Shown: positions 42,375 through 51,734, numbered from the stretch's first letter. The stretch is 64,000 nt of DNA from Candidatus Roseilinea sp. (GCA_025998955.1 AP024676.1:1178001-1242000), one strand, 5' to 3'. Program-made: numbers and translations. Notes: generated by a model not told the origin, from the sequence alone.

Positions 42375-43070
42375 ATGGACCTCGCCGAACTGCGCGCCAA
42401 GCTTGACCGGCTGAACGAGCAGATCGTGGGCCGCTTCAAGGATCGCTCGTGGTTCGTCTTGAACGAAGCGGTCTACACCCCCGGTGCGATCCCCATCGAG
42501 GGCCGGCCGGGCATCTCGCTGATGGAGTGGTCGCTCGAAGGGTTGGAACGCTATCACGCCTCGCTGGGCCGCTTCGACGTGCCCGATCAGCACCCGCTGA
42601 TGCCGGAAGTGATCGAGCCTTCGCCGGTGCGCCGAAGGCTCGACCTGCCGCGCCTGCCGGCGATCGCACCGCCGCCGCGCGAGCAGCTCATTCGGTTCTA
42701 CGTTTCGATTCTCCCTCGGCTGTGCCGGCCAGGCGACGATCCGCACTACTACGGCGAAACGGCATATGCCGATGCCGATCTGTTGGCGCGCATCAACGAG
42801 CGCATCTACCTCGGCGCGTTCATCGCCCACTCTAAGCTCGAACGCGATCCGGCTGTGCTGCAACTGGTCGGTCGGCCCGATGCGCTGCGCGCTGCCTTGC
42901 GCGATCTGCAGCGTGAAGCCCGCGTCGTCGCACGGGCGCGCGATGCGGCGCAGCGCTATGCGCTGAGCGCCGACCTGATGGCCGAGGTCTTCCGTTGGAT
43001 GATCGAGCAGACGCTCGATCTGGAGGTGTGCTTCTTGCAACAGGTGGCTGCGTTACAAAGCCGGTCCTAA
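42375..43070 (+). CDS. Chorismate mutase of the eukaryotic (AroQ-beta, yeast Aro7-like) type
   Basis: 231 residues. By memory alignment it tracks yeast chorismate mutase along its length: LRAKLDRLNEQIVGRFKDRS with a following Tyr-rich stretch (8-35), LMEWSLEGLERYHASLGRFDVPDQHPLMP (48-76), YYGETAYADADLLARINERIYLGAFIAHSKLERD (near the yeast GSVATRD loop), and a final YALSADLMAEVFRWMIEQTLDLEV. It converts chorismate to prephenate. Most bacterial chorismate mutases are the short AroQ-alpha, AroQ-gamma or AroH types, so this form is notable. It is probably translated with lepA. Confidence 0.7.
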   Translation: MDLAELRAKLDRLNEQIVGRFKDRSWFVLNEAVYTPGAIPIEGRPGISLMEWSLEGLERYHASLGRFDVPDQHPLMPEVIEPSPVRRRLDLPRLPAIAPPPREQLIRFYVSILPRLCRPGDDPHYYGETAYADADLLARINERIYLGAFIAHSKLERDPAVLQLVGRPDALRAALRDLQREARVVARARDAAQRYALSADLMAEVFRWMIEQTLDLEVCFLQQVAALQSRS

Positions 43071-43075
43071 GCACC

Positions 43076-43768
43076 ATGATCGAAGTTATCCCCGGCGTCT
43101 ATCGGCTCAACGATCGCTTCGTCAACCTGTATCTCGTCGTCGAGCCGGACGCGCTGACGCTGATTGATGCCGGTATCGCCGGTAGCGCCGTGAAGCTCGT
43201 GCTGCGCACCATCGCGCAGTTGAACAGGCGACCGGAACACCTTCGTCGCGTCCTCATCACGCATGCCGACCCCGACCACTACGGCGGCGCAAACGAACTG
43301 CGCCGCGCGACCGGCGCGCGCATCTATGCCAGCGCGCGCGAAGCTGTGGCAATGGCGCGCGGGGTCATGTCGCGCGAGGTGCGCGGCAATGCCTGGGTGC
43401 GTGGTGTGTTTGGCTTATTCGGGCGCTTGATGCCGATGTCGCCGACACCGGTGGATGAGATCTTGTCTCCAGGACAGGTGTTGCCCGTCCTCGGGGCGTT
43501 GAATGTCATCGCATCGCCAGGGCATACGCCCGATCACATCTCGTTCTATGCACCGGCGCAGCGGCTGTTGTTCGCCGGCGATTCGCTCAACGCAATGGGG
43601 GGCAAGCTGCGCTTCGTAGATGGGCCGGTGACGTGGGACTACCGGCGCGGCCTACAGAGCGTGCGCGAGCAGGCGGCGCTCGGTGCAGAGGTCATCGCTG
43701 CCGGCCACGGCCCGGTAATTCGCGGCAAGGCTGCCCTTGACGCATTGTGCACCGCGCAAGTGTCCTAA
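43076..43768 (+). CDS. Metallo-beta-lactamase-fold hydrolase
   Basis: 230 residues from the ATG at 43076. The metal-binding motif is THADPDHYGG, with the second histidine of HxHxDH replaced by Asp, as in one known subgroup; SPGHTPDH, GDSL and a late AAGHGPV supply the other ligands. Family roles range from glyoxalase II to lactonase; none can be chosen. It follows the chorismate mutase gene by 5 bp. Confidence 0.85.
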   Translation: MIEVIPGVYRLNDRFVNLYLVVEPDALTLIDAGIAGSAVKLVLRTIAQLNRRPEHLRRVLITHADPDHYGGANELRRATGARIYASAREAVAMARGVMSREVRGNAWVRGVFGLFGRLMPMSPTPVDEILSPGQVLPVLGALNVIASPGHTPDHISFYAPAQRLLFAGDSLNAMGGKLRFVDGPVTWDYRRGLQSVREQAALGAEVIAAGHGPVIRGKAALDALCTAQVS

Positions 43769-43786
43769 GTTCGTGCCGGGTGCGGA

Positions 43787-44560
43787 TCAGTTCTGCGTTG
43801 CAGCTTGATAAGCCCTTTCCCAGCCCTCGTCGGTGCCATCGCGCATCAAAGCCACGTTCAACGTTTCTGCCAGCGACCTGGCTTGGGGAATGATGCGCGC
43901 TCCTACGGCTACAGGCACGGCGCGCAGCCCGGCTCGCCGCAGCAATGCAGCGCGCCGTTGAGCTCGACTCACGTCGTTAGCGTCCACCACCGACGACACT
44001 TCTACCGTCAGCCATACCTCATCGGCTCCGGCCACCAGGCGTGGCCGGCCGCGCACCAGGATATCGGTCAGGGACAACTCGACGAGTTCGTCGTCGGTGA
44101 GTTTGTCCTCTAGTTGTTCCTCCAACTCGATGAAAGGGACGACACGGGCGCGGCGCAGCCAGCGCCCGAAGTAAGCATGTGCTTTGTCGCGGAATTTCAT
44201 CTCAAGAAGGTCGCCGCGTACCTCGGCCATCTGGTTGACCAAGCGCCGCACCGTTTCTTCGGTGCGGCGCTGGGCTTCCGCTAGTTCTTGTAATGCTTCG
44301 GCCAGCTCCTCGACTCGCTGCTCGGTGCGGCGTTGGGCTTCGGCCAGCTCTTCGAGGCGCTGGTCGGTGCGGCGTTGGGCTTCGGCCAGCTCCTCGACTC
44401 GCTGCTCGGTGCGGCGTTGGGCCTCGGCCAAGCTGCGCACGATATCCGGCAGCGAGAGCAACTCCTCGGTCAGCACGAGGCGGCGCACCTCACTAAGCCA
44501 TTCTGGCCGGGTAGCCAGCAGGCGCGTTAAATCCTGCAGATCGTTGATGGTAAACGCCAT
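43787..44560 (-). CDS. Coiled-coil protein with PD-(D/E)XK-like C-terminal domain (DUF3782-like)
   Basis: 257 residues. Residues about 43-110 are a coiled coil made of 14-residue near-identical repeats (LAEAQRRTEQRVEE), matching a 42-bp repeat in the DNA at about 44260-44440. The C-terminal part contains DILVRGRPRLVAGADEVWLTVEVSSVVDANDV, a typical PD-(D/E)XK-type core (D in DILV, VEVS). Such proteins are common and uncharacterised in Chloroflexota and Cyanobacteria. Repeat number may vary between strains. Confidence 0.75.
   Translation of the reverse strand: MAFTINDLQDLTRLLATRPEWLSEVRRLVLTEELLSLPDIVRSLAEAQRRTEQRVEELAEAQRRTDQRLEELAEAQRRTEQRVEELAEALQELAEAQRRTEETVRRLVNQMAEVRGDLLEMKFRDKAHAYFGRWLRRARVVPFIELEEQLEDKLTDDELVELSLTDILVRGRPRLVAGADEVWLTVEVSSVVDANDVSRAQRRAALLRRAGLRAVPVAVGARIIPQARSLAETLNVALMRDGTDEGWERAYQAATQN
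44260..44440. repeat. 42-bp in-frame tandem repeat
   Basis: About four copies of a 42-bp unit encode the LAEAQRRTxQRxEE heptad-pair of the coiled-coil protein. The second and fourth copies are almost identical at DNA level, suggesting recent expansion. Confidence 0.8.
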
Positions 44561-44569
44561 TCGCGCAAA

Positions 44570-47020
44570 TTATAGTTCCGGAGGGGGTTGATCCGTGGTT
44601 GAATCCGGCGCTTGTTCCGGTGCCTGGTTTTGGCTCTCGGTGCGCTGCGCTGCGCGTTCGCGGTCACGCCGGATCATCGCGCTGTGGATGCCGTACACGG
44701 CTGCACCTCCGGCGGCGTAGGTCAACAAAAGCGCAAGCCAGGTCGCAGGTTGTAGACCCTGGTCGGCCGATGGTGCCGTCGCAGCCGGCGTTGACTCGGC
44801 TGCAGGTGCTGGGGGTGTCGCCTCTGCGACTGCTGTAGCTTCGCCCGTCGGTGAAACAGCCAGCGTAGCTGCCGGCTCGGGGGTAGCCGCGGCGATGACT
44901 TGCGGCATCGGGGATGCGCCGGGCGGCGCGCTCGTCGCGATCACAGTAACCGGCGTCCCTGGCGTGATTACGTCGGACGAGTCCACAGTGGTCGTAACGA
45001 CGGTCGTTTCCGTGATGACGTTGATGACCGGCGGTGCGCCCTCGGTGCGCGGCGGCTCGATCGTCGTTGTGACTACCTCCGTTCGGGTAATGATGGACGT
45101 GATGGGCGGCGTGCCTGGCTCGCCGATGCCGGTCGTCGCTGTGCTCACGACTGACGATGTCACAGCAGTCGTAATGGGTTCGCCCGTCTGGGCAGGGCGC
45201 GTAATCGTGACGGTCGGCGAAATGGTCGTCTGGGCGATGATCACGGTCACCGTTGCCGGCTGCGTGGGATCGAGTGGACTTGCCTCGGTTGTCGCCGTTG
45301 TCACGGTCGTGCTTGTGATGATGCTCGATGGCTCTGGCTTGACTGCGCCGGTCTCGTCCACGGCTTTCGTGGTCGTCATGACTACTGTTGCAGTGATGAC
45401 GGTGCTTGCAGCCGGCGTGATCGCACCGGGCGTTGTGATGATCGTGGTTGCGCTCACCTCTGTCACCGTTGCCGGCACTGCGGCGACAATGTCTGCTGTC
45501 TCCGTAACGGTGCGAGATTCCCGGATGGTGATGACTACGATCGGCTGCGACGTTGCCGTATCGGTCAGCGTCGTCGTGACCGTGCTGACGGTTGTCGCGG
45601 TAATTACCACGCCGGCCTCTGTGGTGGATGTCAAGATGCTGGAAGAGATGAACGGTTCGGGTGCCGGCGTAACAGCCTCGGCGGTCGGAGGCGGCTCGGC
45701 TACCGGCGTGCCGGGGACCGTTGCCACGATCGTCGCTTCTGGGGTAGCCAGGGGCGTTGGTGTGACCGTCGCTTCTAGCAATCTCGGGGTGGGCACGGTC
45801 GTCGGCGCTGCCGCGAACCGATCCGCGCCCGTTTCGCGGGCGATCCGGTCGAGTTGTTCGAGCTGCTTTTTCGCCGTCTCGGCTTCTGCGCCAGAGGACT
45901 GAGCAAGCCGCGTCAGCCAATCCCGCATATCCGATAACACTTTCTGCGCCAAGGGATTGCTCGGGTCGCGCTCGAAAGCAGCCTTGAGCGCAGCGAAGAT
46001 CTTCTCAGCAATTGCCGGATCGAGGTCGAACAGAGGCGGGTATAGGTTGAGCAAAACCTGTGCCCATTCCGCGTGAAGCTGCGCCGAGGTCGGGGCATTC
46101 TCTTGTGCGCGCCGGTAAGCCTCTTCGATCAGCGGGACGAAGTTTGCCCCGATCTCCGGGCGGTATTTGCCGAAGATCGCGCTTAGATAGGCTTGAGCCA
46201 ATTCGCGCCAGGCCGCGGCGCTCTTTGGCGTCGCTTCCGTTCGCCGGCGGGCTTCCAGAATGCGCTCCCAGACGATTGGCGCCAATACTGTCACGTAGAA
46301 GTTGTCCTGTTCGCTAGGCTCGATGTCCTTGAACGTCCATCGCACTTCATCTCCGACAAATGTCCCACCCGGCGTAGATTGCCCGAGCACGACGTTCTCC
46401 GCGTTGGCTTCATAGGGGAGTTTCAACACCAACGACGCCAGGCCGATCGGGCCATACCAGCCGGCACCGGTTTCCAAGATGTACTTGAACCGACCGTAGG
46501 GTGGATAGCCTGTGGACTGCAGTGTGTATTGGACGCCAATTGCAACTTCCTCGTCGGCTGGGAAAGTCAGATCGAACGCCGCCCAACGAATCGGCGGCTC
46601 CGACTCGCCCCTCGGGTTCGGGGTGGTGACGACCCGAGTCGGCGCACGTTTGCCATTGACCGTGACGATCACTTGCTCGATCTCCGGATGGCCGCCGAAC
46701 CCGTCTCCTTGGCCGCTGGGATCGCTGAGCGGGAAGCGCACGGTCATCGTCTCGGCGGTGTTGCCCGTGTTGCGCATGGTGAATGAGGCAACTACGTTGG
46801 CAACCGGCAGCCCGGTGTCTCGCGCGCCTTTGATGCGCAGGACTTCGATCACGACACGCTCTTCCGTCATTTGCACCCGAGTCGCTCCTGCCGGCTGGAT
46901 GTTGCTCCCTGGTGCCTGTTCTGGCGGCGCGACGTCTGCTCGCACGGATGCTGGCAACATGAATAGGCTCGCCAATATAGCTGCGGCGGCGATGGGCAGG
47001 AGTGCACGGGTGCGTTGCAT
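44570..47020 (-). CDS. Exported Thr/Val-rich mucin-like surface protein
   Basis: 816 residues with a signal peptide (MQRTRALLPIAAAAILASLF), an N-terminal beta domain (about 30-250, VASFTMRNTGNTAETMTVRFPL) and a helical TPR-like middle (about 255-390). A region of about 290 residues dominated by Thr, Val, Ile and Pro (TTVSTVTTTL, SSIITSTTVTTATTE) follows, then one transmembrane helix and a Gln/Pro-rich tail. This looks like a stalk that holds a sensing or binding head away from the cell, probably a target for O-glycosylation. Function not recognised. GGAGGA precedes the ATG. Confidence 0.75.
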   Translation of the reverse strand: MQRTRALLPIAAAAILASLFMLPASVRADVAPPEQAPGSNIQPAGATRVQMTEERVVIEVLRIKGARDTGLPVANVVASFTMRNTGNTAETMTVRFPLSDPSGQGDGFGGHPEIEQVIVTVNGKRAPTRVVTTPNPRGESEPPIRWAAFDLTFPADEEVAIGVQYTLQSTGYPPYGRFKYILETGAGWYGPIGLASLVLKLPYEANAENVVLGQSTPGGTFVGDEVRWTFKDIEPSEQDNFYVTVLAPIVWERILEARRRTEATPKSAAAWRELAQAYLSAIFGKYRPEIGANFVPLIEEAYRRAQENAPTSAQLHAEWAQVLLNLYPPLFDLDPAIAEKIFAALKAAFERDPSNPLAQKVLSDMRDWLTRLAQSSGAEAETAKKQLEQLDRIARETGADRFAAAPTTVPTPRLLEATVTPTPLATPEATIVATVPGTPVAEPPPTAEAVTPAPEPFISSSILTSTTEAGVVITATTVSTVTTTLTDTATSQPIVVITIRESRTVTETADIVAAVPATVTEVSATTIITTPGAITPAASTVITATVVMTTTKAVDETGAVKPEPSSIITSTTVTTATTEASPLDPTQPATVTVIIAQTTISPTVTITRPAQTGEPITTAVTSSVVSTATTGIGEPGTPPITSIITRTEVVTTTIEPPRTEGAPPVINVITETTVVTTTVDSSDVITPGTPVTVIATSAPPGASPMPQVIAAATPEPAATLAVSPTGEATAVAEATPPAPAAESTPAATAPSADQGLQPATWLALLLTYAAGGAAVYGIHSAMIRRDRERAAQRTESQNQAPEQAPDSTTDQPPPEL

Positions 47021-47106
47021 GTCGAATCCTCCGAGGCAAGCTTATTTCATAAACCTGAAAAGGGAAAGTCGCGCGCCGAGTTATGCCCAGGACGGCTGTC
47101 AGTGTG

Positions 47107-48438
47107 TCATTGGCGAGTGCGCAGGATGACGCCGCTGGCATGCCGGACTTCGCCGATCTCTTGCGTCGAGGCGTCGGTAAGGTTCTGCGCTACGGCATGC
47201 CGGAACTGTTCGGGAACCTGCAAGGAGCGTAGGCCGAACTCTTCCTGCGCGATGTGGATGAGCAGGTCGGCAGGTGATGCGCCAGGCGCGATGTTGTAGA
47301 TACGATTCTTGAACTCGGCCGAAATCGCTTTGGCCGTCGCCTCGTCAATTTCGAAACTGCAAATCTCCTTCAGGAAGTAGTGGATGATGTTCCACCCGCT
47401 CAGCGGCCCGAGCAAGATCTCCGACTCGGTCACGCCGAACTGGTCGAGTGGGTGGGCCTCGTAGGTAAGGCTGCTGTTGAGCATGCCTTTTTGGTGCACG
47501 CCGGCGGCGTGGGTGCGGTTGGTCAGGCTCACCGGCTCTTTGGAAGGCACCAGCTTGCGCAGCTTGTCGGCCATCATCACATTGATCGGGTATGAGCCCC
47601 GCAGGTGGTAGCCCTCCAACCGATCGTACTCGCGGTCTACGAACAAGTTGAACAGCAGCGCCGTCATGCTGGTGATGCCGCTGCGCTCACCAATCCCCAG
47701 TAATGTGGTCTGGATATATTGCATGCCGGCCCGCACCGCCTCGAGCGCGTTGACGAGCGCGAACCCACGATCGTCGTGAAAGTGACCTTCCAACGCGACT
47801 CTGGGATAGCGCGTGCGCAGCGCTTGCACGCGTTGGGCGACTGTCGCCGGCGTAGCGACGCCGACCGTATCCGGCGTGCCCAGGCGATCTACGCACTCGA
47901 CTATCTGGTCATATACGCGAAATAGATCTGCCTCGCGTGTGCGGAAGGCGTCTTCGCCGCTGAAGCGCAGCACCAGGTGTGGGTGATTGCGCCGTACGTC
48001 CTCGATCAGCGTGCGCGCGCGTCGGGTCAGCTCATCCAGTCCGTGCCCATGGTTGAAGTTGCGTGAGGCGTCGGAGGTGCCAATATACATATTCAATCCA
48101 TCGGCGCCGGCGTTGATTGCCGCTTCGACGTCGGCAGGGTGGCAGCGCACGTGCGCAAGCAGGAAGGTATAGCCCTTCTGCATGATCAGCTCGTCGCGCA
48201 CCGCCTTGATCGCTTGCCAGTCCTCGGCTTCCTGCGCGCTCACGTTCGGTGCGAACAATTCGATGAACTTCACGCCATATAGGATCAGGCTGCGCGTGAT
48301 CTCCTGCTTGTCGGTGGTGGTGAAGAAATACTTGTAGTGGTCATGCAGCAGCGACGACTGTTGTCCTTCGCGGAGCGTCGTATCTATGATCTCGAGCGCG
48401 CGTGGTCGGTAGTGGCGAAATGAAAATTCTGCGGACAT
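47107..48438 (-). CDS. Homocitrate synthase (LeuA/HCS family)
   Basis: 443 residues. It condenses 2-oxoglutarate with acetyl-CoA, the first step of alpha-aminoadipate lysine synthesis. Seen: the N-terminal EIIDTTLREGQQ, the HCS-like LRFSGEDAFRT, the metal-binding LEGHFHDD and the GIGERSGIT segment, then THAAGVHQKGML. The GEDAFRT and GIGER signatures favour homocitrate synthase over isopropylmalate or citramalate synthase. It lies 24 bp downstream of lysK on the same strand. LeuA-type regulatory domains are absent, as in Thermus-type HCS. Confidence 0.82.
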   Translation of the reverse strand: MSAEFSFRHYRPRALEIIDTTLREGQQSSLLHDHYKYFFTTTDKQEITRSLILYGVKFIELFAPNVSAQEAEDWQAIKAVRDELIMQKGYTFLLAHVRCHPADVEAAINAGADGLNMYIGTSDASRNFNHGHGLDELTRRARTLIEDVRRNHPHLVLRFSGEDAFRTREADLFRVYDQIVECVDRLGTPDTVGVATPATVAQRVQALRTRYPRVALEGHFHDDRGFALVNALEAVRAGMQYIQTTLLGIGERSGITSMTALLFNLFVDREYDRLEGYHLRGSYPINVMMADKLRKLVPSKEPVSLTNRTHAAGVHQKGMLNSSLTYEAHPLDQFGVTESEILLGPLSGWNIIHYFLKEICSFEIDEATAKAISAEFKNRIYNIAPGASPADLLIHIAQEEFGLRSLQVPEQFRHAVAQNLTDASTQEIGEVRHASGVILRTRQ

Positions 48439-48462
48439 AGCACGGTGTTAAATGACGCACGT

Positions 48463-49530
48463 TTACTTGGCAGCAACCAAAGATCGCAGCGCCGTGGTCA
48501 ATACTCTAACCGCCTTCTCGAACTCGTCAATAGCCACGTGCTCGTGCGGGGTATGGTCGAGCGATGAATCGCCGGGTCCGTAGGCGACGATCGGGCAGTT
48601 CCAAATCGGCCCGACCACGTTGAAGTCGGCCGTGCCGGTTTTTAACTTGAAGGCCGGGCGCATCTTTTCGGCGCGGATGGCGTCTACGAATGCGCGCGCC
48701 AGCAGCGTGTCCCTCGCGGAACGCCAGGCCGGCTCAGCGCCGCTAAAGCTCAAGTGGAAGCGCTCTGCATTGGGCTGACCAGCGCGCCAGCTTTCGACTT
48801 CGCGCTGCAACGCCTCTGGCCCGAACTCCAACGGCAGTCGCACGCCGATCAGCAAGTCGCACCACTCGCGTAAACCATCTTCGCCGGACTGAATTCTGCG
48901 CAGCGAGGGCAGCAGCTGGTCGAAGGCTTTGGGCTTGTCGGCGTTCCAGGCGTCGGCCAGCGCTTTGACGTGGTTCCACAGCGCAACGGCCAGCTCGCTC
49001 ACGCTCGGTTCGGGGATGGCGGTGTGCTGGGATGGGCGCTCGACGTGTGCGTGGATCAACAGCCGGCCCTTGTAACCCAACGTGATGCCGTCTGCGCCGC
49101 TCGGTTCGCCGATGACGCACATCTCCGGCCGATATTGCTGCGCGAGGAAACGCGCGCCTTTCGATGTCGCCGCTTCCTCTTCCACTACGCCGGCGACGAT
49201 GATCTGCCAATCTGCTGCAATCTCTGTAGCCAGCGCTTCGGCAGCGAGGATGAAGGCACACAGCGGTCCCTTGGCGTCCACGGTGCCGCGGCCGTAGAGC
49301 TTGCCGTCTTCGTAGCGCACCGGCACATCGCCGCCCACGGTGTCCATGTGACCCAGCAGCACGATCTGGCGCGGCCCGTCGCCGATGACGCCGATGGCGT
49401 TGCCGGCCTCGTCAATGCAAGCGTGGTCGAAGCCGCGCCGGCGCATCTCGTCGCGTAAGAATTCGGCCACGCCGCGCTCCTGACCGCTGAGCGACCGAAT
49501 GCGCACACACTGTTCAAGCAACGCGATCAT
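48463..49530 (-). CDS. lysK: [LysW]-lysine/[LysW]-ornithine hydrolase
   Basis: 355 residues from the ATG at 49530; the TTG at 49542 is less likely. It is an M20 peptidase-fold enzyme releasing lysine (or ornithine) from the carrier protein LysW in the last step. Motifs: GHMDTVGGDVPVR, GRGTVDAKGPL, EEEAATSKGAR, GEPSG, GYKGRL, KTGTADFNVVGP and YGPGDSSLDHTPHE, which match Thermus LysK rather than ArgE/DapE. Homocitrate synthase follows 24 bp downstream. Confidence 0.92.
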   Translation of the reverse strand: MIALLEQCVRIRSLSGQERGVAEFLRDEMRRRGFDHACIDEAGNAIGVIGDGPRQIVLLGHMDTVGGDVPVRYEDGKLYGRGTVDAKGPLCAFILAAEALATEIAADWQIIVAGVVEEEAATSKGARFLAQQYRPEMCVIGEPSGADGITLGYKGRLLIHAHVERPSQHTAIPEPSVSELAVALWNHVKALADAWNADKPKAFDQLLPSLRRIQSGEDGLREWCDLLIGVRLPLEFGPEALQREVESWRAGQPNAERFHLSFSGAEPAWRSARDTLLARAFVDAIRAEKMRPAFKLKTGTADFNVVGPIWNCPIVAYGPGDSSLDHTPHEHVAIDEFEKAVRVLTTALRSLVAAK

Positions 49531-49542
49531 CGGCAAGCACAA

Positions 49543-49574
49543 TCATCAATCATGACTCATGTCGTGACGAATGA
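49543..49574. repeat. Heptamer array (AATCATC-type)
   Basis: AATCATC, AATCATG, ACTCATG and AATGATT units fill the gap between lysK and the lipase gene, partly as inverted copies. Confidence 0.7.
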
Positions 49575-50438
49575 TTAGCGATTGTCCGTCTCTAGCTTGT
49601 CCAACCACGTCCCCAGGTCGCTGAACGGTCGCGCGCGTTCGACTTCGTTGAAGATCTCATGGTAAAAGCCGGCATACTCGCGTAGTTCACCGATGCCTGG
49701 CGGCAATTGTGCGAAGAATTCATGCGCGCCGCGCTTGTCCACGTAGGTGTCGTCACCGGCGACCAGCAGCAACACCGGGATGCGCAGCGTGTGTGCCTTG
49801 GTGCGTGCCTCCTCACCGGCGTCCACGATGAATCGAGCCGTGCGAAAGGTCAGCCGGCTGTGTTTGAGTTCGTCGCGTTCCTTCCATGCCTCCCACTCGG
49901 GATTGTGTGTTGCAGGCTGATTCAATCCGCTGGGCATGGGTACGGCCGGGATGAGATTGCTGGCGATACGCCCGATGGCGATCACAAAATTCGGTGCACG
50001 GACGCGCAGCGCCGGCGACGACAGCACCAGCGCGCGCAGCGTCTCTTGATGGCGGACGGCGTATAGCGCGGAGATCGCGCCGCCCATGCTGTGGCCGAGC
50101 AGGATCGGCTTGCGTCCGGTCTCCTTCGTCGCCAGTTCGACTACGAGCTTCAAGTCGTCAACGAAGTGGTCGAGGTGCCGAATGTATCCGCGTGGGCCGG
50201 CCGAGCGGCCATGCCCGTAGTGATCAGGCGCCCAGACGTGATAGCCGCGACGGGTGAAGTGCTCGGCGACGTGGTGATAGCGCCCGCTGTGCTCGAAGAT
50301 GCCATGCGCAAGCACAGCCGCGCCGTGCCCTTCGGCCTCCGGCTTCCAGTGGAGGATGAACATTTTCTCCCCCACAGAGGACGGGCGTTGCATCTCCTCA
50401 CAGGCCGGGATGGTATTCGTCAGTGGGAATGCGTTCAT
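49575..50438 (-). CDS. Monoacylglycerol lipase-like alpha/beta hydrolase
   Basis: 287 residues of the serine aminopeptidase S33/lysophospholipase group. It has AVLAHGIFEHSGRYHHVAEHF, APDHYGHGRSAGPRGY, nucleophile elbow LLGHSMGGAIS, acid in VAGDDTYVD, and the His in YAGFYHEIFNE. These are the features of bacterial monoacylglycerol lipases. It sits between lysJ and lysK on the same strand without an obvious connection to lysine. Confidence 0.88.
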   Translation of the reverse strand: MNAFPLTNTIPACEEMQRPSSVGEKMFILHWKPEAEGHGAAVLAHGIFEHSGRYHHVAEHFTRRGYHVWAPDHYGHGRSAGPRGYIRHLDHFVDDLKLVVELATKETGRKPILLGHSMGGAISALYAVRHQETLRALVLSSPALRVRAPNFVIAIGRIASNLIPAVPMPSGLNQPATHNPEWEAWKERDELKHSRLTFRTARFIVDAGEEARTKAHTLRIPVLLLVAGDDTYVDKRGAHEFFAQLPPGIGELREYAGFYHEIFNEVERARPFSDLGTWLDKLETDNR

Positions 50439-50449
50439 GGACAGCTCGA

Positions 50450-51613
50450 TTACGTAGCTAGGACTTTGGCCGTCTTTTCGACGACGAAATCAATTTGTTC
50501 ATAGGTGATGACCGCGGGCGGGAGGAAGCGCAACACATTGAGGCCGGCGGGCAGCGCCAGCACCCCCTCCGCCTGCAGCGCGCGCAGGTAAGGCGCGACT
50601 TTCGCCTTCAGCTCCACGCCGATCAACAAGCCGGCGCCGCGGACTTCACGGATCACCGGCGCGTTCACTTCTTCCAATCGCTCTTTGAAGTACGCGCCTT
50701 TCTCGGCCGCTTGGCGAGGGAGGTCGAGCCGCTTCATCTCATTGATCGAGGCGATGCCGGCAGCGCAGGCCAACGGGTTGCCGCCGAAGGTGCTCCCGTG
50801 CACGCCGGGCGCCAGGTTCTTCACGGTGTGGCGAATGCCGACGGCGCCCATCGGCACGCCGCCGGCGATGGCCTTGCCCATCGGCATCAGGTCGGGGGTG
50901 ATGCTGCTGCTTTCGACGGCAAACCAGCGGCCGGTGCGCGCGAAGCCGGTCTGCACTTCGTCCACGATCAGCAGCGCGCCGTGCTGTTCGGTGATCTCGC
51001 GTGCGGCGCGCAGATACTTCGGTGTGCCGGGGTGGACGCCGCCTTCGCCCTGCACAGCTTCAATCAAGACGGCAGCGGTCTGATCGTTCACAGCCGCGGC
51101 GAGCGCCTCGATGTTGTTGTAGGGCACATGGCTGAAGCCAGGCACGAGCGGCTGGAATGGCTCGCGATATTTTGGCTCATAGGTGGCGCTTAGCGCGCCC
51201 AGCGTGCGCCCGTGGAAGGCACGCACGGTCGCCACGATGTTGGGCCGGCCGGTGCTCAGGCGCGCGAATTTGATGGCGGCCTCGACTGCCTCGGCGCCAC
51301 TGTTGCACAGATAAACCCGCTCTAGCTCGGCCGGCAGGACCGATACGAGCAACGCTTCGAACTGGGCGCGCACATCGTTATAGAAAATTTCGGGGCACGA
51401 GATCATCGTCAACGCTTGCTCAGCGATCGCGCGGGCCACAGCTTCGTTGGCGTGGCCGAGGGTGCTCACGCCTTGTCCGCCCACGCAATCCACGTAGGCG
51501 CGCCCTTCGTCGTCCCACACCGTCGCGTCTTTGCCGCGCACGATGGTCAGGTCGCGCTTGGGGTACACGCCCGACGTGAAGCGCTGCTCGACTTCTCGGA
51601 TAGAGTGCGTCAT
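50450..51613 (-). CDS. lysJ: [LysW]-aminoadipate semialdehyde transaminase
   Basis: 387-residue class-III PLP aminotransferase. The PLP-binding region is LLIVDEVQTGFARTGRWFA and the Schiff-base Lys is in PMGKAIAGGVPMGAV; GANEAVARAI-type and STFGGNPLACAA segments are also present. It is homologous to acetylornithine transaminase ArgD. The other LysW genes in the window argue for the lysine (possibly bifunctional lysine/arginine) role. It is divergent from the padR gene. Confidence 0.88.
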   Translation of the reverse strand: MTHSIREVEQRFTSGVYPKRDLTIVRGKDATVWDDEGRAYVDCVGGQGVSTLGHANEAVARAIAEQALTMISCPEIFYNDVRAQFEALLVSVLPAELERVYLCNSGAEAVEAAIKFARLSTGRPNIVATVRAFHGRTLGALSATYEPKYREPFQPLVPGFSHVPYNNIEALAAAVNDQTAAVLIEAVQGEGGVHPGTPKYLRAAREITEQHGALLIVDEVQTGFARTGRWFAVESSSITPDLMPMGKAIAGGVPMGAVGIRHTVKNLAPGVHGSTFGGNPLACAAGIASINEMKRLDLPRQAAEKGAYFKERLEEVNAPVIREVRGAGLLIGVELKAKVAPYLRALQAEGVLALPAGLNVLRFLPPAVITYEQIDFVVEKTAKVLAT

Positions 51614-51702
51614 AGCGGCGCATTGTACGATCTATCCATCGTCACTCAACCTGGTCGCGTTCACTGTTGCGCGCAGCAAGGGGGATGTGCCCAACGCGGC
51701 TC

Positions 51703-51733
51703 TTGACGCGAAGAGTAATCGTCTGATATACTT
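51703..51733 (+). promoter_or_regulatory. Promoter of padR-membrane protein operon
   Basis: TTGACG at 51703-51708 and a -10 region TGATATACT (TGATAT at 51725 gives a 16-nt spacer, TATACT at 51728 gives 19 nt). It directly abuts the palindrome at 51735. Confidence 0.6.
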
Positions 51734-51734
51734 T

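Noticed and set aside
44895-45902. Long Val/Thr-rich open frame antisense to the Thr-rich surface protein
   Set aside because: It mirrors the repetitive codons of the real gene, has no recognisable domain, and the sense frame has a signal peptide, ribosome site and membrane anchor.
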